From: Blastopirellula retiformator
Lineage (GTDB): Bacteria > Planctomycetota > Planctomycetia > Pirellulales > Pirellulaceae
Length of the DNA stretch: 64,000 nt
Direction: 5' to 3'
NCBI RefSeq assembly: GCF_007859755.1
Contig: NZ_SJPF01000003.1
Span: 124,001-188,000 of the forward strand
Both the position numbers and the translations under genes were made by a program. Each line of letters starts with the position of its first letter. The first letter of the stretch is position 1. Shown in pieces: positions 6,878 to 15,937 of this stretch. Under the pieces are notes generated by a model. The model was not told the origin of the DNA. It worked only from the letters and a program-made list of their open reading frames with translations, and did no database searches.

Positions 6878-8802
6878 TTGGCCGCTTTCTCTTTGGCGTC
6901 TGGGAAGAACGACTCGGGATCGACCGGCGGCTGCCAGCGAACGAGCGGGCCGACATGCTTTTCGTAGGCGTCGGCGAACTTGGAGTACTTCTCGCGAATC
7001 TCCATGTAGTGCGGCATTTGCTCGACCGCCTCGGACTGACACTCAACCGCCTTGGCGTATTGTTTGTCAGAGAAGTAGCAGTGAGCTAGCGTGTCGAGAT
7101 AGGCGCCTTCGCCGGGCGCCAGTTCCAGCGACAACAGGCTCGACTGGATCGCGTGATCGAGATCGCCGTAGGTGTTGCCGACCAGCCAGGCGTATTGGTT
7201 CAGCTCGCGGGTATAGGTGCGGATGTCGCTGCCGAGAAACTCGACGCCGCGGCCGTTCCGCTTGAAGAAGTCCCAATGTTTCTGGAAGTCTTCGACCGTC
7301 TTTTTGAACTCGGCCCGGGCTTCTTCGATTTTCGGACGGGTCTGCTCCAGCCATTTCGGATCGGTCGAAACGCGGTGCATCATGATCAGCACGTCGACTT
7401 CGAACGGGTCGCGCTCGTTCGCCGCGATTAGTTCTCGCTTGGCGGTTTCGACATCTCCCTTTTGCTCGGCGGCGCGAGCCAGGAAGTAGTGGTAGCGAGA
7501 GCGATCGCTTTCGGCTTCTTCGGACGTCTTGTTCCGCTTGTTCTCACTTTCGTAGGTCTCGATCAGCGGCTTGTAGGCGGCGGCGGCATCGGCGAATCGC
7601 CCGCGATCGGCGACCATCTCGGCCATGCGGCGCGTCGGCCAGGCGCTGTAGCGCGGGCTGAGAGCGCCTTCTTTTTCGATCACGCGGCGATACTCTCGCT
7701 CGGCCCAGCGAATCAGGCCGCGGTCATGCAGCGCTTCGGCCGTCAGAAAGACGTTGTCGACCAGGGCGTCGTTCATGTGGTGCGCTTGATCGGCGACGGC
7801 GGTCGCTTCGTCGATCTTGGATTGCACCAGTTTGGCTTCGGCCAGTAGGTACAGCAGATTCGCCTCTTCGGTGAACCGACCGGTGATTACTCCGTTGGCC
7901 ACCAGGCCATTGGGATCGGCGTAGTGAGCGGCCAACTCTTCAACCACTTGCGGACCGCGCTGGTCGAGCAGCCAGGTGGTGATGTCGATCAATTCTGAGC
8001 TGGACCCTTGGCTGATGCGAATCACTTGCCGCATCGTCTCCAGCGAGTCGTCGTCGCGACCGAGCTTGCGCTGCTGCTCGACTTGCCAACGAAGCAGGTC
8101 TTGCACGATGTGCCGCGTCGTTCGCTCGGGGCGACCCGCGAACGTTTGCAGCTCTTTTTCGATCAACAATTCTCGCTCGTCGATCGCCGGCGCCGGATCG
8201 TCCAGGCTCTGTTCATACAGTCGCAGCCAGACGGGCCCGATTCTTTCGCTGCTGCCGATCTCAGCGCTGATTGTTTCTTTCAAACGACCGACCGATTCAG
8301 GCGAAAGGCCAAGCTGTTGATTGAGCGCGATCACCAGCGAGGCTTCTTTGGATAGCCGCTCCGAGATTTCTAGTCGGCTGATCCGCGACAAGGCCGAGAC
8401 CGCGTCCATCGAAGTCAGTTCGCCCAGTTGGCCAATCAGGCTGCTGCGCTGATCTTCGTTTTGTTTGCTGTAGCGGGTGAGGATCGCGCGGACTTCCGGG
8501 CTGTAGTCTTCGCGGGCCCAGTTGACGTTCAAGCTGCGAGCCAGGTACTGCGCGCGACGGGCGATCTCCAGGTCGCGATGGTTCATCGCTTCGTAGACTT
8601 GATCGAACGCGGGGACGCCGATCGTCGAGAGCTCGTTTTGGGCCCGCTCGCGAATGGCGAAGTTGCGGTGTCCCAGCTGTTGGATCAGTTGGTTGATGCG
8701 ATCACGCGACGACGGTTCCTCGTTGGCAGCCGACGAAACCGACTGCGTAGCGAGCGTCGAAACGAGTGCGAGTAGAAATAGGATAACCAGGCGGCCGCCC
8801 AT
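6874..8802 (-). CDS. Exported HEAT/TPR-repeat protein
   Basis: 642 residues from ATG 8802, which has GGAGGG 6 nt upstream; a start ten codons earlier (8832) lacks this. A signal peptide (MGGRLVILFLLALVSTLAT) is followed by a HEAT-like segment (IQQLGHRNFAIRERAQNELSTIG is split over about residues 38-60), then a long helical region with tetratricopeptide-like repeats towards the C-terminus (YAWLVGNTYGDLDHAIQSSL, AYLDTLAHCYFSDKQYAKAV). Such repeats make protein-protein scaffolds; periplasmic location is predicted. It is translationally coupled to the DUF2752 gene. Confidence 0.8.
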   Translation of the reverse strand: MGGRLVILFLLALVSTLATQSVSSAANEEPSSRDRINQLIQQLGHRNFAIRERAQNELSTIGVPAFDQVYEAMNHRDLEIARRAQYLARSLNVNWAREDYSPEVRAILTRYSKQNEDQRSSLIGQLGELTSMDAVSALSRISRLEISERLSKEASLVIALNQQLGLSPESVGRLKETISAEIGSSERIGPVWLRLYEQSLDDPAPAIDERELLIEKELQTFAGRPERTTRHIVQDLLRWQVEQQRKLGRDDDSLETMRQVIRISQGSSSELIDITTWLLDQRGPQVVEELAAHYADPNGLVANGVITGRFTEEANLLYLLAEAKLVQSKIDEATAVADQAHHMNDALVDNVFLTAEALHDRGLIRWAEREYRRVIEKEGALSPRYSAWPTRRMAEMVADRGRFADAAAAYKPLIETYESENKRNKTSEEAESDRSRYHYFLARAAEQKGDVETAKRELIAANERDPFEVDVLIMMHRVSTDPKWLEQTRPKIEEARAEFKKTVEDFQKHWDFFKRNGRGVEFLGSDIRTYTRELNQYAWLVGNTYGDLDHAIQSSLLSLELAPGEGAYLDTLAHCYFSDKQYAKAVECQSEAVEQMPHYMEIREKYSKFADAYEKHVGPLVRWQPPVDPESFFPDAKEKAAK

Positions 8803-8913
8803 CGGAGCCCTCCGCAATTGGATTAGCTGCAAAGATTTACTCCCTCAGAATAACCGCTGAGTCGAACCAGAGGCAAGGTTGAAGGCTGCGGCCCAGTCCC
8901 CCTGATAGCGTGG

Positions 8914-10221
8914 TCAGGCGGAGGGTGGCCCGTCGGCTGCTGGCGCCGATCGGCTCCGGATCGCCCAATATGCGGCCCCGCCGACGCCAAACGTGATCGC
9001 CACTGGAACCAGCGCCCAAGGCTCGTTGATCGACATCAAAACCGCCGATACCAGCGTACCGATCAAATATAGTACCGGCGGAATGCTGCTAAGGCGAAAT
9101 AGTGGGCCGGGCCGAACCGACGGCAATAACGCACAGAAAACGGTCAAAGCGGCGCAGAGCGAGAGAGTCAGCCCCAAATAGCCGAGCAGCGACTCTAAAC
9201 GGGAATAAAACAAAATCATCCCGATCGCCAGGACGCTTTGCAGGGCGATCGCCGTCTGCGGGGCCGACTCTTGGGCCCGGAACGAATGATGCAGGAATCC
9301 ATCATCCGCCATTTTTGCGTAAACCCGCGGCGCCGCCATGATCATGCTCATCACCGAGGTGAACAGGGCCACCACGATGGTCGCGCTGACCAATTGCGAC
9401 AGCGGCTTGCCCCCGATCGCCTCGGCTGCGATCGCGGCGACTTCCGGCTTGCCGATGATCGCCGTGGGCGCCGGCGCATAAACGAAGACGGCGTTCAGCA
9501 GCACATACAGCAGCGTGACCGCCACTGTGCCGTAGAGCAGCGCCTTCGGCACGTCAGAGACTTCTTTCGCTTCGCTGGCGACATAGACGGCGGCGTTGAA
9601 GCCGAGATAGCTGAGCGCGATCCAGACCAGCGAGTTGCCAAACGCCAGCGCTAGCGCCCAACCTTCGGGCCGCTGTTCCGCAGGTAGCGGAGCGCCTTGC
9701 CAATCGATGTCGGATGTGATCGCCAAGAATAGGAACAAGCCGAGCAATGCCAGCTTCAGCAGCACCACTACGTTTTGCAGTCCGGCGCCAAGTCGCGCTC
9801 CCAGCCCGTGCAGCAGTCCGCAAACGCCGACTGTTACGATCGCGATCGAACCGTCAAACAGCGGCAGGTCGACGCTGTGGATGACGTACTTTTCGAGCGT
9901 GATCGCCGCGTAGGCGATCGCGCCGGTAAAGCCGGCGATCAGCGAGATCCACCCGCCGACAAAGCCGGCCGCCGGATGCAGCGCTTGCGAGAGGAAGAGA
10001 TACTCACCGCCTGACTCCGGCATGACGCGGCTGAGCTGGCCGTAGCTGATCGCGCCCATCAGAGCTAGAAAGCCGCCCACCACCCAGGCCGCCACCACCC
10101 AGCCCGGCGAACCGACGCTGGCCAGCGTAAAGCCGGAGGTGGTGAAGACGCCGGCGCCAATCATGTTGGCGACGACCAGGAACGTCAAAGTCCAAAGGCC
10201 AAACGCCCGACGGTCGCTCAT
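8914..10221 (-). CDS. APC-superfamily amino acid permease
   Basis: 435 residues, about 12 transmembrane helices. The N-terminus FLVVANMIGAGVFTTSGF is the conserved helix-1 motif of amino acid/polyamine/organocation transporters, where the unwound GAGVF segment binds the substrate. Further helices include AISYGQLSRVMPESGGEYLF (helix 2-3), also typical. ATG 10221 overlaps the TGA of the methyltransferase gene (ATGA); longer starts would run through that gene. Substrate cannot be predicted. Confidence 0.9.
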   Translation of the reverse strand: MSDRRAFGLWTLTFLVVANMIGAGVFTTSGFTLASVGSPGWVVAAWVVGGFLALMGAISYGQLSRVMPESGGEYLFLSQALHPAAGFVGGWISLIAGFTGAIAYAAITLEKYVIHSVDLPLFDGSIAIVTVGVCGLLHGLGARLGAGLQNVVVLLKLALLGLFLFLAITSDIDWQGAPLPAEQRPEGWALALAFGNSLVWIALSYLGFNAAVYVASEAKEVSDVPKALLYGTVAVTLLYVLLNAVFVYAPAPTAIIGKPEVAAIAAEAIGGKPLSQLVSATIVVALFTSVMSMIMAAPRVYAKMADDGFLHHSFRAQESAPQTAIALQSVLAIGMILFYSRLESLLGYLGLTLSLCAALTVFCALLPSVRPGPLFRLSSIPPVLYLIGTLVSAVLMSINEPWALVPVAITFGVGGAAYWAIRSRSAPAADGPPSA

Positions 10222-10946
10222 TCGGCCGACTTTTTCCGAAACTTCAGCAGGTAGTTTTCTTTCAGCGAATCGAGCTTGGGCGCTTCGTCGAGCGCGAAGC
10301 CCGCCTGCTCGATCTCTTGTTGAAAAACCTCTTTGCCGGCGCGGACATGGTCGAGCGTCCACTTCCGCGATGTGCCGGGGATCCGCTCGAAATCGATCAC
10401 GACCAGCACGCCATCTTCGCGAAGTGCGCTGTGGATCGAAGCGAGCGTCGACTGCGGATACTCAAAGTGATGGTAGGTATCGCAGATGAAGATCAGGTCA
10501 ACCGAGTCCGGCGGCAGCTGGATCGAGCGTTCGCCCCCGAGCACGCAGGTGATGTTGTGCAGTCCCAGTTCGGCGTTGCTGCCGCCGATGTGCTGCAGGA
10601 ACTTGGGGGAGATGTCGACGGCGTAGACCCAACCTTTCGGACCGACGGCGCGGGAGAAAAGCCGGGTATAAAAGCCGGAGCCAGCGCCGACGTCGGCGAT
10701 GCGCATGCCTGGTTTGACGCCGGCCGCTTTCAGGACGTCTTCGCGGGCATGGTAGACCTCGCGGCTTTCGACTTCAAACTGCTTGACCCAGCGGTCGACG
10801 TCGAGCGACTCGTCGAGGAATTTTTCGTTGATGCCAGGTTTGACGCTTTGTTCGGCGGCAGGACCTTTGTCTTGCGCGCCGGCCACCGCGACCATCCCCA
10901 ACAGGATGGTCGCGCTAAGAACGAGAGAACGATACGTAATTGGCAT
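10218..10946 (-). CDS. Exported class I SAM-dependent methyltransferase
   Basis: 242 residues. A clear signal peptide (MPITYRSLVLSATILLGMVA, Ala-rich cleavage site near 24) precedes a Rossmann methyltransferase: motif I ADVGAGSGFYTRLF (about 84-97), the acidic end of strand 2 at YAVDIS, post-motif DLIFICDTYHHF, and VLVVIDFERIP. An intact SAM-binding motif behind a signal peptide is unusual because SAM is cytoplasmic; this architecture is seen in proteobacterial and planctomycete proteins of unknown role. It overlaps the permease gene by 4 nt; the esterase gene ends 10 nt upstream. Confidence 0.88.
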   Translation of the reverse strand: MPITYRSLVLSATILLGMVAVAGAQDKGPAAEQSVKPGINEKFLDESLDVDRWVKQFEVESREVYHAREDVLKAAGVKPGMRIADVGAGSGFYTRLFSRAVGPKGWVYAVDISPKFLQHIGGSNAELGLHNITCVLGGERSIQLPPDSVDLIFICDTYHHFEYPQSTLASIHSALREDGVLVVIDFERIPGTSRKWTLDHVRAGKEVFQQEIEQAGFALDEAPKLDSLKENYLLKFRKKSAE

Positions 10947-10956
10947 GAAGCGATCC

Positions 10957-11706
10957 TTATTGCTTTTCGCCCATCAGTTTGGCGACGGTCGGTTCGACCG
11001 CTTCGGCCCAGATGCGATAACCCTTTTCATGCGGGTGCAGCAGGTCGGGCATCACTTCTTTGGTCAGCGTACCGTCTTCGGTCAGGAACTTGTCGTTGAT
11101 GTTCAGGAAGAAGACCATCTTGTCGTCGGCCAGATCTTTGATGATCTCGTTGGTACCGTCATTGATCTTCCGCATCTCGTCACTCTTGTTGGCGCTGCGG
11201 GGGAAGATGGCCAGGATCAGGACCTTGGTTTCCGGCAGTTTCTCACGCAACTGGCCGACGATCTTTTTGATGCCGGCGGCGGTGTTTTCCGACGGGTCTT
11301 TACGATGGCCGGTGTTGTTGGTGCCGATCATCAGGATGGCCAGCTTCGGCGACATGTTGTCGAGTTCGCCATGTTCGAAACGCCACAGGACATGTTCGGT
11401 ATGATCGCCGCTGAAGCCGATGTTGTGAGCGTTGCGGTCTCCGTAGAATTCTTTGAAGACTTCTTTGCCGCGGCCTTCCCAGCCGTGGGTGATCGAGTCG
11501 CCGACCATCAGCAGATCGATCTTGTCGGCGGCCTTGGCGGCGGCCAGCTTTTGTTCGTGGCGATCTTTCCACCAATTTTTGTCGTTGCGCGATTCCGAAG
11601 TGACGGCGGTCGGAACTTCCTTGGCGTCTTCGGCGCGGGAAACGTTCATAATCGTGAGCGAGGCGAGTAGTCCAAGCGTCCAGATGCGCAGCATGGCGAG
11701 TCTCAT
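10957..11706 (-). CDS. Exported SGNH/GDSL-family hydrolase
   Basis: 249 residues with a signal peptide ([21 protein letters not shown]). Block I is [14 protein letters not shown] with the nucleophile Ser71; block III is the GTNNTGH motif; block V is [10 protein letters not shown] with the catalytic Asp and His. This matches the platelet-activating-factor-acetylhydrolase-like branch of SGNH esterases, often linked to glycan deacetylation in planctomycetes. ATG 11706 or ATG 11694 may be the start; both keep the signal peptide. It lies 10 nt upstream of the methyltransferase gene. Confidence 0.88.
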   Translation of the reverse strand: MRLAMLRIWTLGLLASLTIMNVSRAEDAKEVPTAVTSESRNDKNWWKDRHEQKLAAAKAADKIDLLMVGDSITHGWEGRGKEVFKEFYGDRNAHNIGFSGDHTEHVLWRFEHGELDNMSPKLAILMIGTNNTGHRKDPSENTAAGIKKIVGQLREKLPETKVLILAIFPRSANKSDEMRKINDGTNEIIKDLADDKMVFFLNINDKFLTEDGTLTKEVMPDLLHPHEKGYRIWAEAVEPTVAKLMGEKQ

Positions 11707-11876
11707 CTAAAAGGAGGGTGGGGCGAGACGGCGAATAGGGTGACGCCGTGGCGCTGGCGGTCTGCGCTTGGCCCGGCATCTCTGATATTCTAGTTTCTCT
11801 CGGCGGCGGTTGCACGTCGCTCTGGAGAATCGGTAAATTTCCAAAACCGCTGGCGGTCCTGGGAAGTAAGAACCTT

Positions 11877-12767
11877 ATGCTCGCAACCGACCGACTCACC
11901 AAACGATATGGCGATTTCCTGGCTTTGGACGGGGTGACCCTGCACGTCCCGACTGGTCAATGCTGTGGGGTGTTGGGCCCCAACGGCGCCGGCAAGACGA
12001 CGATGTTTCGCCTGCTGCTGGGTTTTTTACGCCCCACTTCCGGCCGTGCGTCGATCGACGGCATGGACTGTCACAGCCGCAATCTGGACGTGCATCGCCG
12101 GCTCTCGTACCTGCCGGGGGATGTTCGCCTGTTTGGCGAAATGAAGGGACGCGAGGTGCTGCGGTTCTTCGCCGACGTCCACCCGCACGGCAGCCGCGAC
12201 CGGGCCGAAGAGACGGCGCAGCGGCTCGATCTAGATCTGCGCCGCCGCGTCGCGTTCATGTCGACCGGCATGCGTCAGAAATTGGGGCTAGCAATCGCGC
12301 TATCGATCGACGCGCCGCTGTTGATCTTTGACGAACCGACGACCAGTCTCGATCCCAACGTCCGGCACGAAGTGGTGCAGATGATTGGCGACGCCCACAG
12401 CCGCGGCAAGACGGTCGTCATCTGCTCGCACGTGCTGTCGGAGATCGAAGACATCTGCGAGCGGGCGGTGATCATGCGGCAAGGCCGGATCGTGCATGAT
12501 CAAGACTTGCACGCGATGCGGCGCCAGCATGTGATTCGGGGAACGCTGACGCAGCCGCTACCGCAAGTTCCGCACGAATTGTCGTCGCTGATCGTCGACA
12601 TTCGGCAGACGGCGGAGAGTTTTCAGATCGAGACCGATGGCGACTTGCGGCCGGCGCTGGCGTGGCTGGCCGATCTGCCGACGGGGCAGATTCAGATTTC
12701 GCAGCTTGGACTTCGAGCAGTTTACAATCGCTATCACTTTGAGCAGTCAGAGGCGGTTTCGGCATGA
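11877..12767 (+). CDS. ABC transporter ATP-binding protein
   Basis: 296 residues. Walker A GPNGAGKTTMF near residue 37, signature region MSTGMRQKLGLA (a degenerate LSGGQ), Walker B LLIFDEPTTSLDP, and the switch His in VICSHVLSE. The C-terminal 70 residues form the extra domain common in ABC-2 exporters of the CcmA/NatA kind. ATG 11877 (MLATDRLTKRYGDF) is chosen because it begins exactly at the ABC domain. ATGA overlap with the permease gene shows a two-gene exporter operon; the substrate is unknown. Confidence 0.93.
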   Translation: MLATDRLTKRYGDFLALDGVTLHVPTGQCCGVLGPNGAGKTTMFRLLLGFLRPTSGRASIDGMDCHSRNLDVHRRLSYLPGDVRLFGEMKGREVLRFFADVHPHGSRDRAEETAQRLDLDLRRRVAFMSTGMRQKLGLAIALSIDAPLLIFDEPTTSLDPNVRHEVVQMIGDAHSRGKTVVICSHVLSEIEDICERAVIMRQGRIVHDQDLHAMRRQHVIRGTLTQPLPQVPHELSSLIVDIRQTAESFQIETDGDLRPALAWLADLPTGQIQISQLGLRAVYNRYHFEQSEAVSA

Positions 12768-13738
12768 GCATGGCGCTGTTGGTGCGGTCGTTTCGCGAGG
12801 CGCGATGGCTGTTGCTCGGTTCGTTAGTGACGATTTTCGGCTTCTGCATGATCCGGGCCTGGATTGTCGGCCGGGTCGAAATGAGCCGCTTTCAAGACAT
12901 CGTCGAGATCCTCCGGCCGGAGGTCGAACGGTACTCGGCGGTCGACGTCGCGCAGCTGTTTACCTATCCAGGCCGGGTCGGCGTCACCTTTAACGAACCG
13001 CTGGTCGTGCTGTTGATGGTGACCTGGGCGATCGCTCGGGGAAGCGACTCGGTCAGCGGTCCGCTGGGACGCGGCACGCTCGAGATGCTCCTCTCGCAAC
13101 CGATCAGCCGCTTTCAGTTGCTGTTTACCAAAAGCTTGGTCACGGTGGTCGGATGCGCGCTGATTGCGACGGCGGCGTGGCTCGGCACGCATACCGGAGT
13201 TCATACGACCAAGATCAAGCAAGAGCGACCGCCGGTGTCGATCAAGCTGCCAGTGCTCAACATGCGGATCGAGGTCCCCTTCACCGAAGTGAAAGAAGCG
13301 CCGGAACGCGTGCCGCTGGCCGACTTTGTCGACACCAGCCTCTTCATTCCGGCGGCGATCAATCTGGGCTGCCTGGGAGTTTTCTTCGCGGGGCTGACGA
13401 CCTGGATGAGTTCGTGGGATCGTTATCGCTGGCGGACCATCGGCATCGTTACCGGGTTCTTAATCGTGCAGATGATCGTGCGGGTCGTTTCGCTGGCGGT
13501 CGATTCTGCCCATTGGCTGAAGTACTTCACCATCTTCACACTGTACGAGCCGGAGGTGCTGACCTCGTACGGCGTGCGGTACCCGACCGAGGTCTGGACC
13601 TTCTACTTCGCTGACAACAAAGGGATGACGGTTCTGGGAGGCTTTAGCCTGGTCAGCGGGCTTTTGCTCGGCGGAGCGGGGACGTTCGCCCTGGGGCACT
13701 GGATCTTCTGTCGCCGCGACCTGCCGGCGCCGGTGTAG
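12764..13738 (+). CDS. ABC-2 type transporter permease
   Basis: 324 residues with six predicted membrane helices, including WLLLGSLVTIFGFCMIRAW near the N-terminus, a MLLSQPISRFQLLFTKSLV stretch typical of ABC-2 permeases (coupling region after helix 2), and a last helix GLLLGGAGTFALGHWIF. A large soluble loop lies between helices 3 and 4. Coupled by ATGA to the preceding ATPase gene. Confidence 0.88.
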   Translation: MSMALLVRSFREARWLLLGSLVTIFGFCMIRAWIVGRVEMSRFQDIVEILRPEVERYSAVDVAQLFTYPGRVGVTFNEPLVVLLMVTWAIARGSDSVSGPLGRGTLEMLLSQPISRFQLLFTKSLVTVVGCALIATAAWLGTHTGVHTTKIKQERPPVSIKLPVLNMRIEVPFTEVKEAPERVPLADFVDTSLFIPAAINLGCLGVFFAGLTTWMSSWDRYRWRTIGIVTGFLIVQMIVRVVSLAVDSAHWLKYFTIFTLYEPEVLTSYGVRYPTEVWTFYFADNKGMTVLGGFSLVSGLLLGGAGTFALGHWIFCRRDLPAPV

Positions 13739-14055
13739 TTGGCCAGGCGATCATATCGCGCAAATCCCATGATATTAATAGGTTATGTCGCCGGTTCTAT
13801 TGGCGAATCGGGCGAAACTTCACGACGGTAGCTGGCTGCCATCGACGTCTCGGCAGGGTATGGATCCGCTAACTTGGGTGGCGTGCAGTGTAGTGGAGTC
13901 GTTGCCTCCGCTGCGCGCCCACCCAAATCGCCACGCTTTTTTCTAGAAATCTGTTAAAATTTTCTATTCTCGGCGACGGGCGATTTCTCTCGCGCTCGCT
14001 TTTCGATTCCCGTTCTTATCTTCACATCTCGTCTCTTTCCCAAGGAAACCTCGTC
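13739..14055. other. Intergenic region with an imperfect inverted repeat and the DUF1559 leader
   Basis: 317 nt. An imperfect inverted repeat lies at 13874-13926 (TTGGGTGGCGTGCAG against CTGCGCGCCCACCCAA), resembling the REP-like units elsewhere. The following AT-rich stretch (13940-13970) is a plausible promoter region for the DUF1559 gene, whose AAGGA ribosome-binding site is at 14042-14046. No gene is seen. Confidence 0.6.
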
Positions 14056-14988
14056 ATGCGATTTCCTCCCAATTCGCTGCGCCGGCCAGGCGGCTTCACG
14101 CTGGTCGAACTGCTAGTGGTGATTGCGATTATCGGCGTTTTGATCGCTCTGTTGCTGCCGGCTGTGCAGCAGGCCCGCGAAGCGGCTCGCCGGATGCAGT
14201 GCACCAACAACCTGAAGCAAATGGCTTTGGCGGTGCACAACTACCACGATACGTTCCTCGTCTTTCCGTCGGGGCATGTGCAGATCAACGACACCTATTA
14301 CGGCAATTGGGCGATCGCCATTTTGCCGTACATCGAACAGCAGAACTTGTTCAACCAGTATGACCACACGACCCACTGCAACACCGCCGCCAATGCGACC
14401 GTAGCGCGCACGCAGGTCGACGAGTACCTTTGTCCCAGCGATGCGATCTCGTCGCCGATCTACCGACCGGCGTCCGGGTATAGCTATGACCTGCGCGTCA
14501 TTTCATACAAGGCGATGAGCGGCTACACCGACGATGGCGCCAAGAACTGGGATCACTTCGCGGAGATCACCGGACTCAGCGGATCGTGGAAAGGGATCTT
14601 TCACACCGTCGGCAGCGGGCACAGCCAATCGCTCGGCTTTGAGAAAATGGCGTCGGTCACCGATGGCACTTCCAACACGCTGCTGATTGGCGAATACCAT
14701 CAGCCACAAGACGAGCCCGGCCGCAGTTCTTTCTGGGGCAACTCTTACTGGGGCTATAACCTGGGAATGGTAATCAACGAGCCGTACATCATCGGTAATC
14801 AGTACGACGACTGCGCGGCGGTCGCGTCGAACATCGGCGTCTGTCGCCGGGCTTGGGCTTCGCACCATCCTGGCGGCTTCAACTTTTCGCGGGCCGATGG
14901 GTCGGTGTCGTTTGTGCCGGAAACGATCGACCTGACGATCTTCGCCGGGCTGGCGACGATGGCCGGCGGCGAAGTCGCCGATCTGTAA
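14056..14988 (+). CDS. DUF1559 protein with type IV pilin-like N-terminus
   Basis: 310 residues. The N-terminal prepilin motif [17 protein letters not shown] (residues 14-30), with cleavage after Gly and Glu at +5, leads into the hydrophobic helix, then the family hallmark [15 protein letters not shown]. The C-terminus has [16 protein letters not shown], also diagnostic for DUF1559. These proteins are greatly expanded in planctomycetes and are thought to form pseudopilin-like surface structures; the exact role is not established. A transthyretin-like lipoprotein follows 46 nt later, a common pairing. Confidence 0.95.
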   Translation: MRFPPNSLRRPGGFTLVELLVVIAIIGVLIALLLPAVQQAREAARRMQCTNNLKQMALAVHNYHDTFLVFPSGHVQINDTYYGNWAIAILPYIEQQNLFNQYDHTTHCNTAANATVARTQVDEYLCPSDAISSPIYRPASGYSYDLRVISYKAMSGYTDDGAKNWDHFAEITGLSGSWKGIFHTVGSGHSQSLGFEKMASVTDGTSNTLLIGEYHQPQDEPGRSSFWGNSYWGYNLGMVINEPYIIGNQYDDCAAVASNIGVCRRAWASHHPGGFNFSRADGSVSFVPETIDLTIFAGLATMAGGEVADL

Positions 14989-15034
14989 GTTCTACGTACC
15001 GTCTCGAAACTCTCCCCGACGAAGAGCGAACTTC

Positions 15035-15478
15035 ATGATGAACGATTCACCGATGCAAGCGATTGCGGTTGCTGCCGCGGCGGCGCTGCTCTGCTGCGTA
15101 CCACTGGGTTGCGGCGCCAAGCGAGCGCCGACGGCGCCGGTCTCTGGCACGGTTACCGTCGCCGGCAAACCGCAGGCCAACCTGGTGGTCAGTTTCCTGC
15201 CGCAGACCGGCAAAGCGGAAGTCGGCGGCAAAGGTTCGATGGGCGTTACCGACGCGGCAGGAAAGTTTACCTTGCGAACCGCCGACGACGAGCCGCGCGA
15301 TGGCGCCCTGATCGGCAAGCACCAGGTGGTGATCCGCGTGCGGACCGCAGAACGGGCCGAAGATGAAAAGGCCGCGGCGGCGAAACCGGCGATCAAGCTG
15401 CCGAGCGAAGCGAACGACGGTAGCCTGCAGTTTGAAGTGCCGGCCGGCGGAACGACGGCGGCCGACTTTCAGTTGTAA
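15035..15478 (+). CDS. Lipoprotein with carboxypeptidase-regulatory-like (transthyretin-like) domain
   Basis: 147 residues. A lipobox is seen at LGCG (signal peptide with AAAAALLCCVPLGC). After it comes a single beta-sandwich domain beginning VSGTVTVAGKPQANLVVSF and including GVTDAAGKFTLRT, the pattern of transthyretin-like or carboxypeptidase-regulatory domains. Likely anchored to a membrane. It follows the DUF1559 gene, with a strong terminator after its stop codon. Confidence 0.87.
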   Translation: MMNDSPMQAIAVAAAAALLCCVPLGCGAKRAPTAPVSGTVTVAGKPQANLVVSFLPQTGKAEVGGKGSMGVTDAAGKFTLRTADDEPRDGALIGKHQVVIRVRTAERAEDEKAAAAKPAIKLPSEANDGSLQFEVPAGGTTAADFQL

Positions 15479-15480
15479 GT

Positions 15481-15538
15481 GGGCGCTTGGCGCCCTACTC
15501 TCCTTTCAGTCGTCCCACCGACGACTGAAAGTATTTTT
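15481..15538 (+). terminator. Rho-independent terminator inside the end of a convergent gene
   Basis: A small GGGCGC-TTG-GCGCCC hairpin (15481-15495) is followed by a perfect 12-bp stem, CTTTCAGTCGTC (15503-15514) and GACGACTGAAAG (15520-15531), with a 5-nt loop, then TATTTTT. It should end transcription of the lipoprotein gene. The stem also encodes the last codons of the convergent gene ending at 15495. Confidence 0.85.
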
Positions 15539-15902
15539 GCCGGCGTGGCTGGGCGTCTTCGCATTGCGAGTCTTGCTGCGACGACAGGTCTTGCAGGTTG
15601 GCCTGGCAGACGCGGCAGCCGACCGTCTCAAGATGGAAGCGGATGTAGGTCGCTTCTTCGTCGTCGAGGACTTGCAGCAAGTAACTGCCGAGCGTTTCGC
15701 GACTGGGGCAGGTCAACCGATGGCGCCGCCAGATTTCGCCGATCGTGTGGACGCCGGCGTCGCGACGTCCGTTGATTTGCGAAAGCTGCTCGGCCAGTTC
15801 GGGCTGCGAGCGCAGCTTGTCCTCGATTTCCGCCATCCGCTCGGCGGGAAGCGCCTCGTCGAGATAGGCTTCGAGATCGGTTCTGCTAATGGGCCGCGTC
15901 AT
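15495..15902 (-). CDS. Zinc-finger-like protein, possible anti-sigma factor
   Basis: 135 residues with no membrane helix. Two half motifs are visible: an acidic helical N-terminus (TDLEAYLDEALPAERMAEIE) like that of anti-sigma zinc-finger proteins, and FHLETVGCRVCQANL, a His-x5-Cys-x2-Cys reminiscent of the zf-HC2 HxxxCxxC motif. It is the last gene of a minus-strand run that contains an ECF sigma factor two genes upstream, so a sigma-binding role is an inference. Its final codons overlap the terminator of the opposite lipoprotein gene. Confidence 0.65.
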   Translation of the reverse strand: MTRPISRTDLEAYLDEALPAERMAEIEDKLRSQPELAEQLSQINGRRDAGVHTIGEIWRRHRLTCPSRETLGSYLLQVLDDEEATYIRFHLETVGCRVCQANLQDLSSQQDSQCEDAQPRRQKYFQSSVGRLKGE

Positions 15903-15937
15903 GAGCGACAGTTACTCCTGCAATATCGAGCGAAGAT

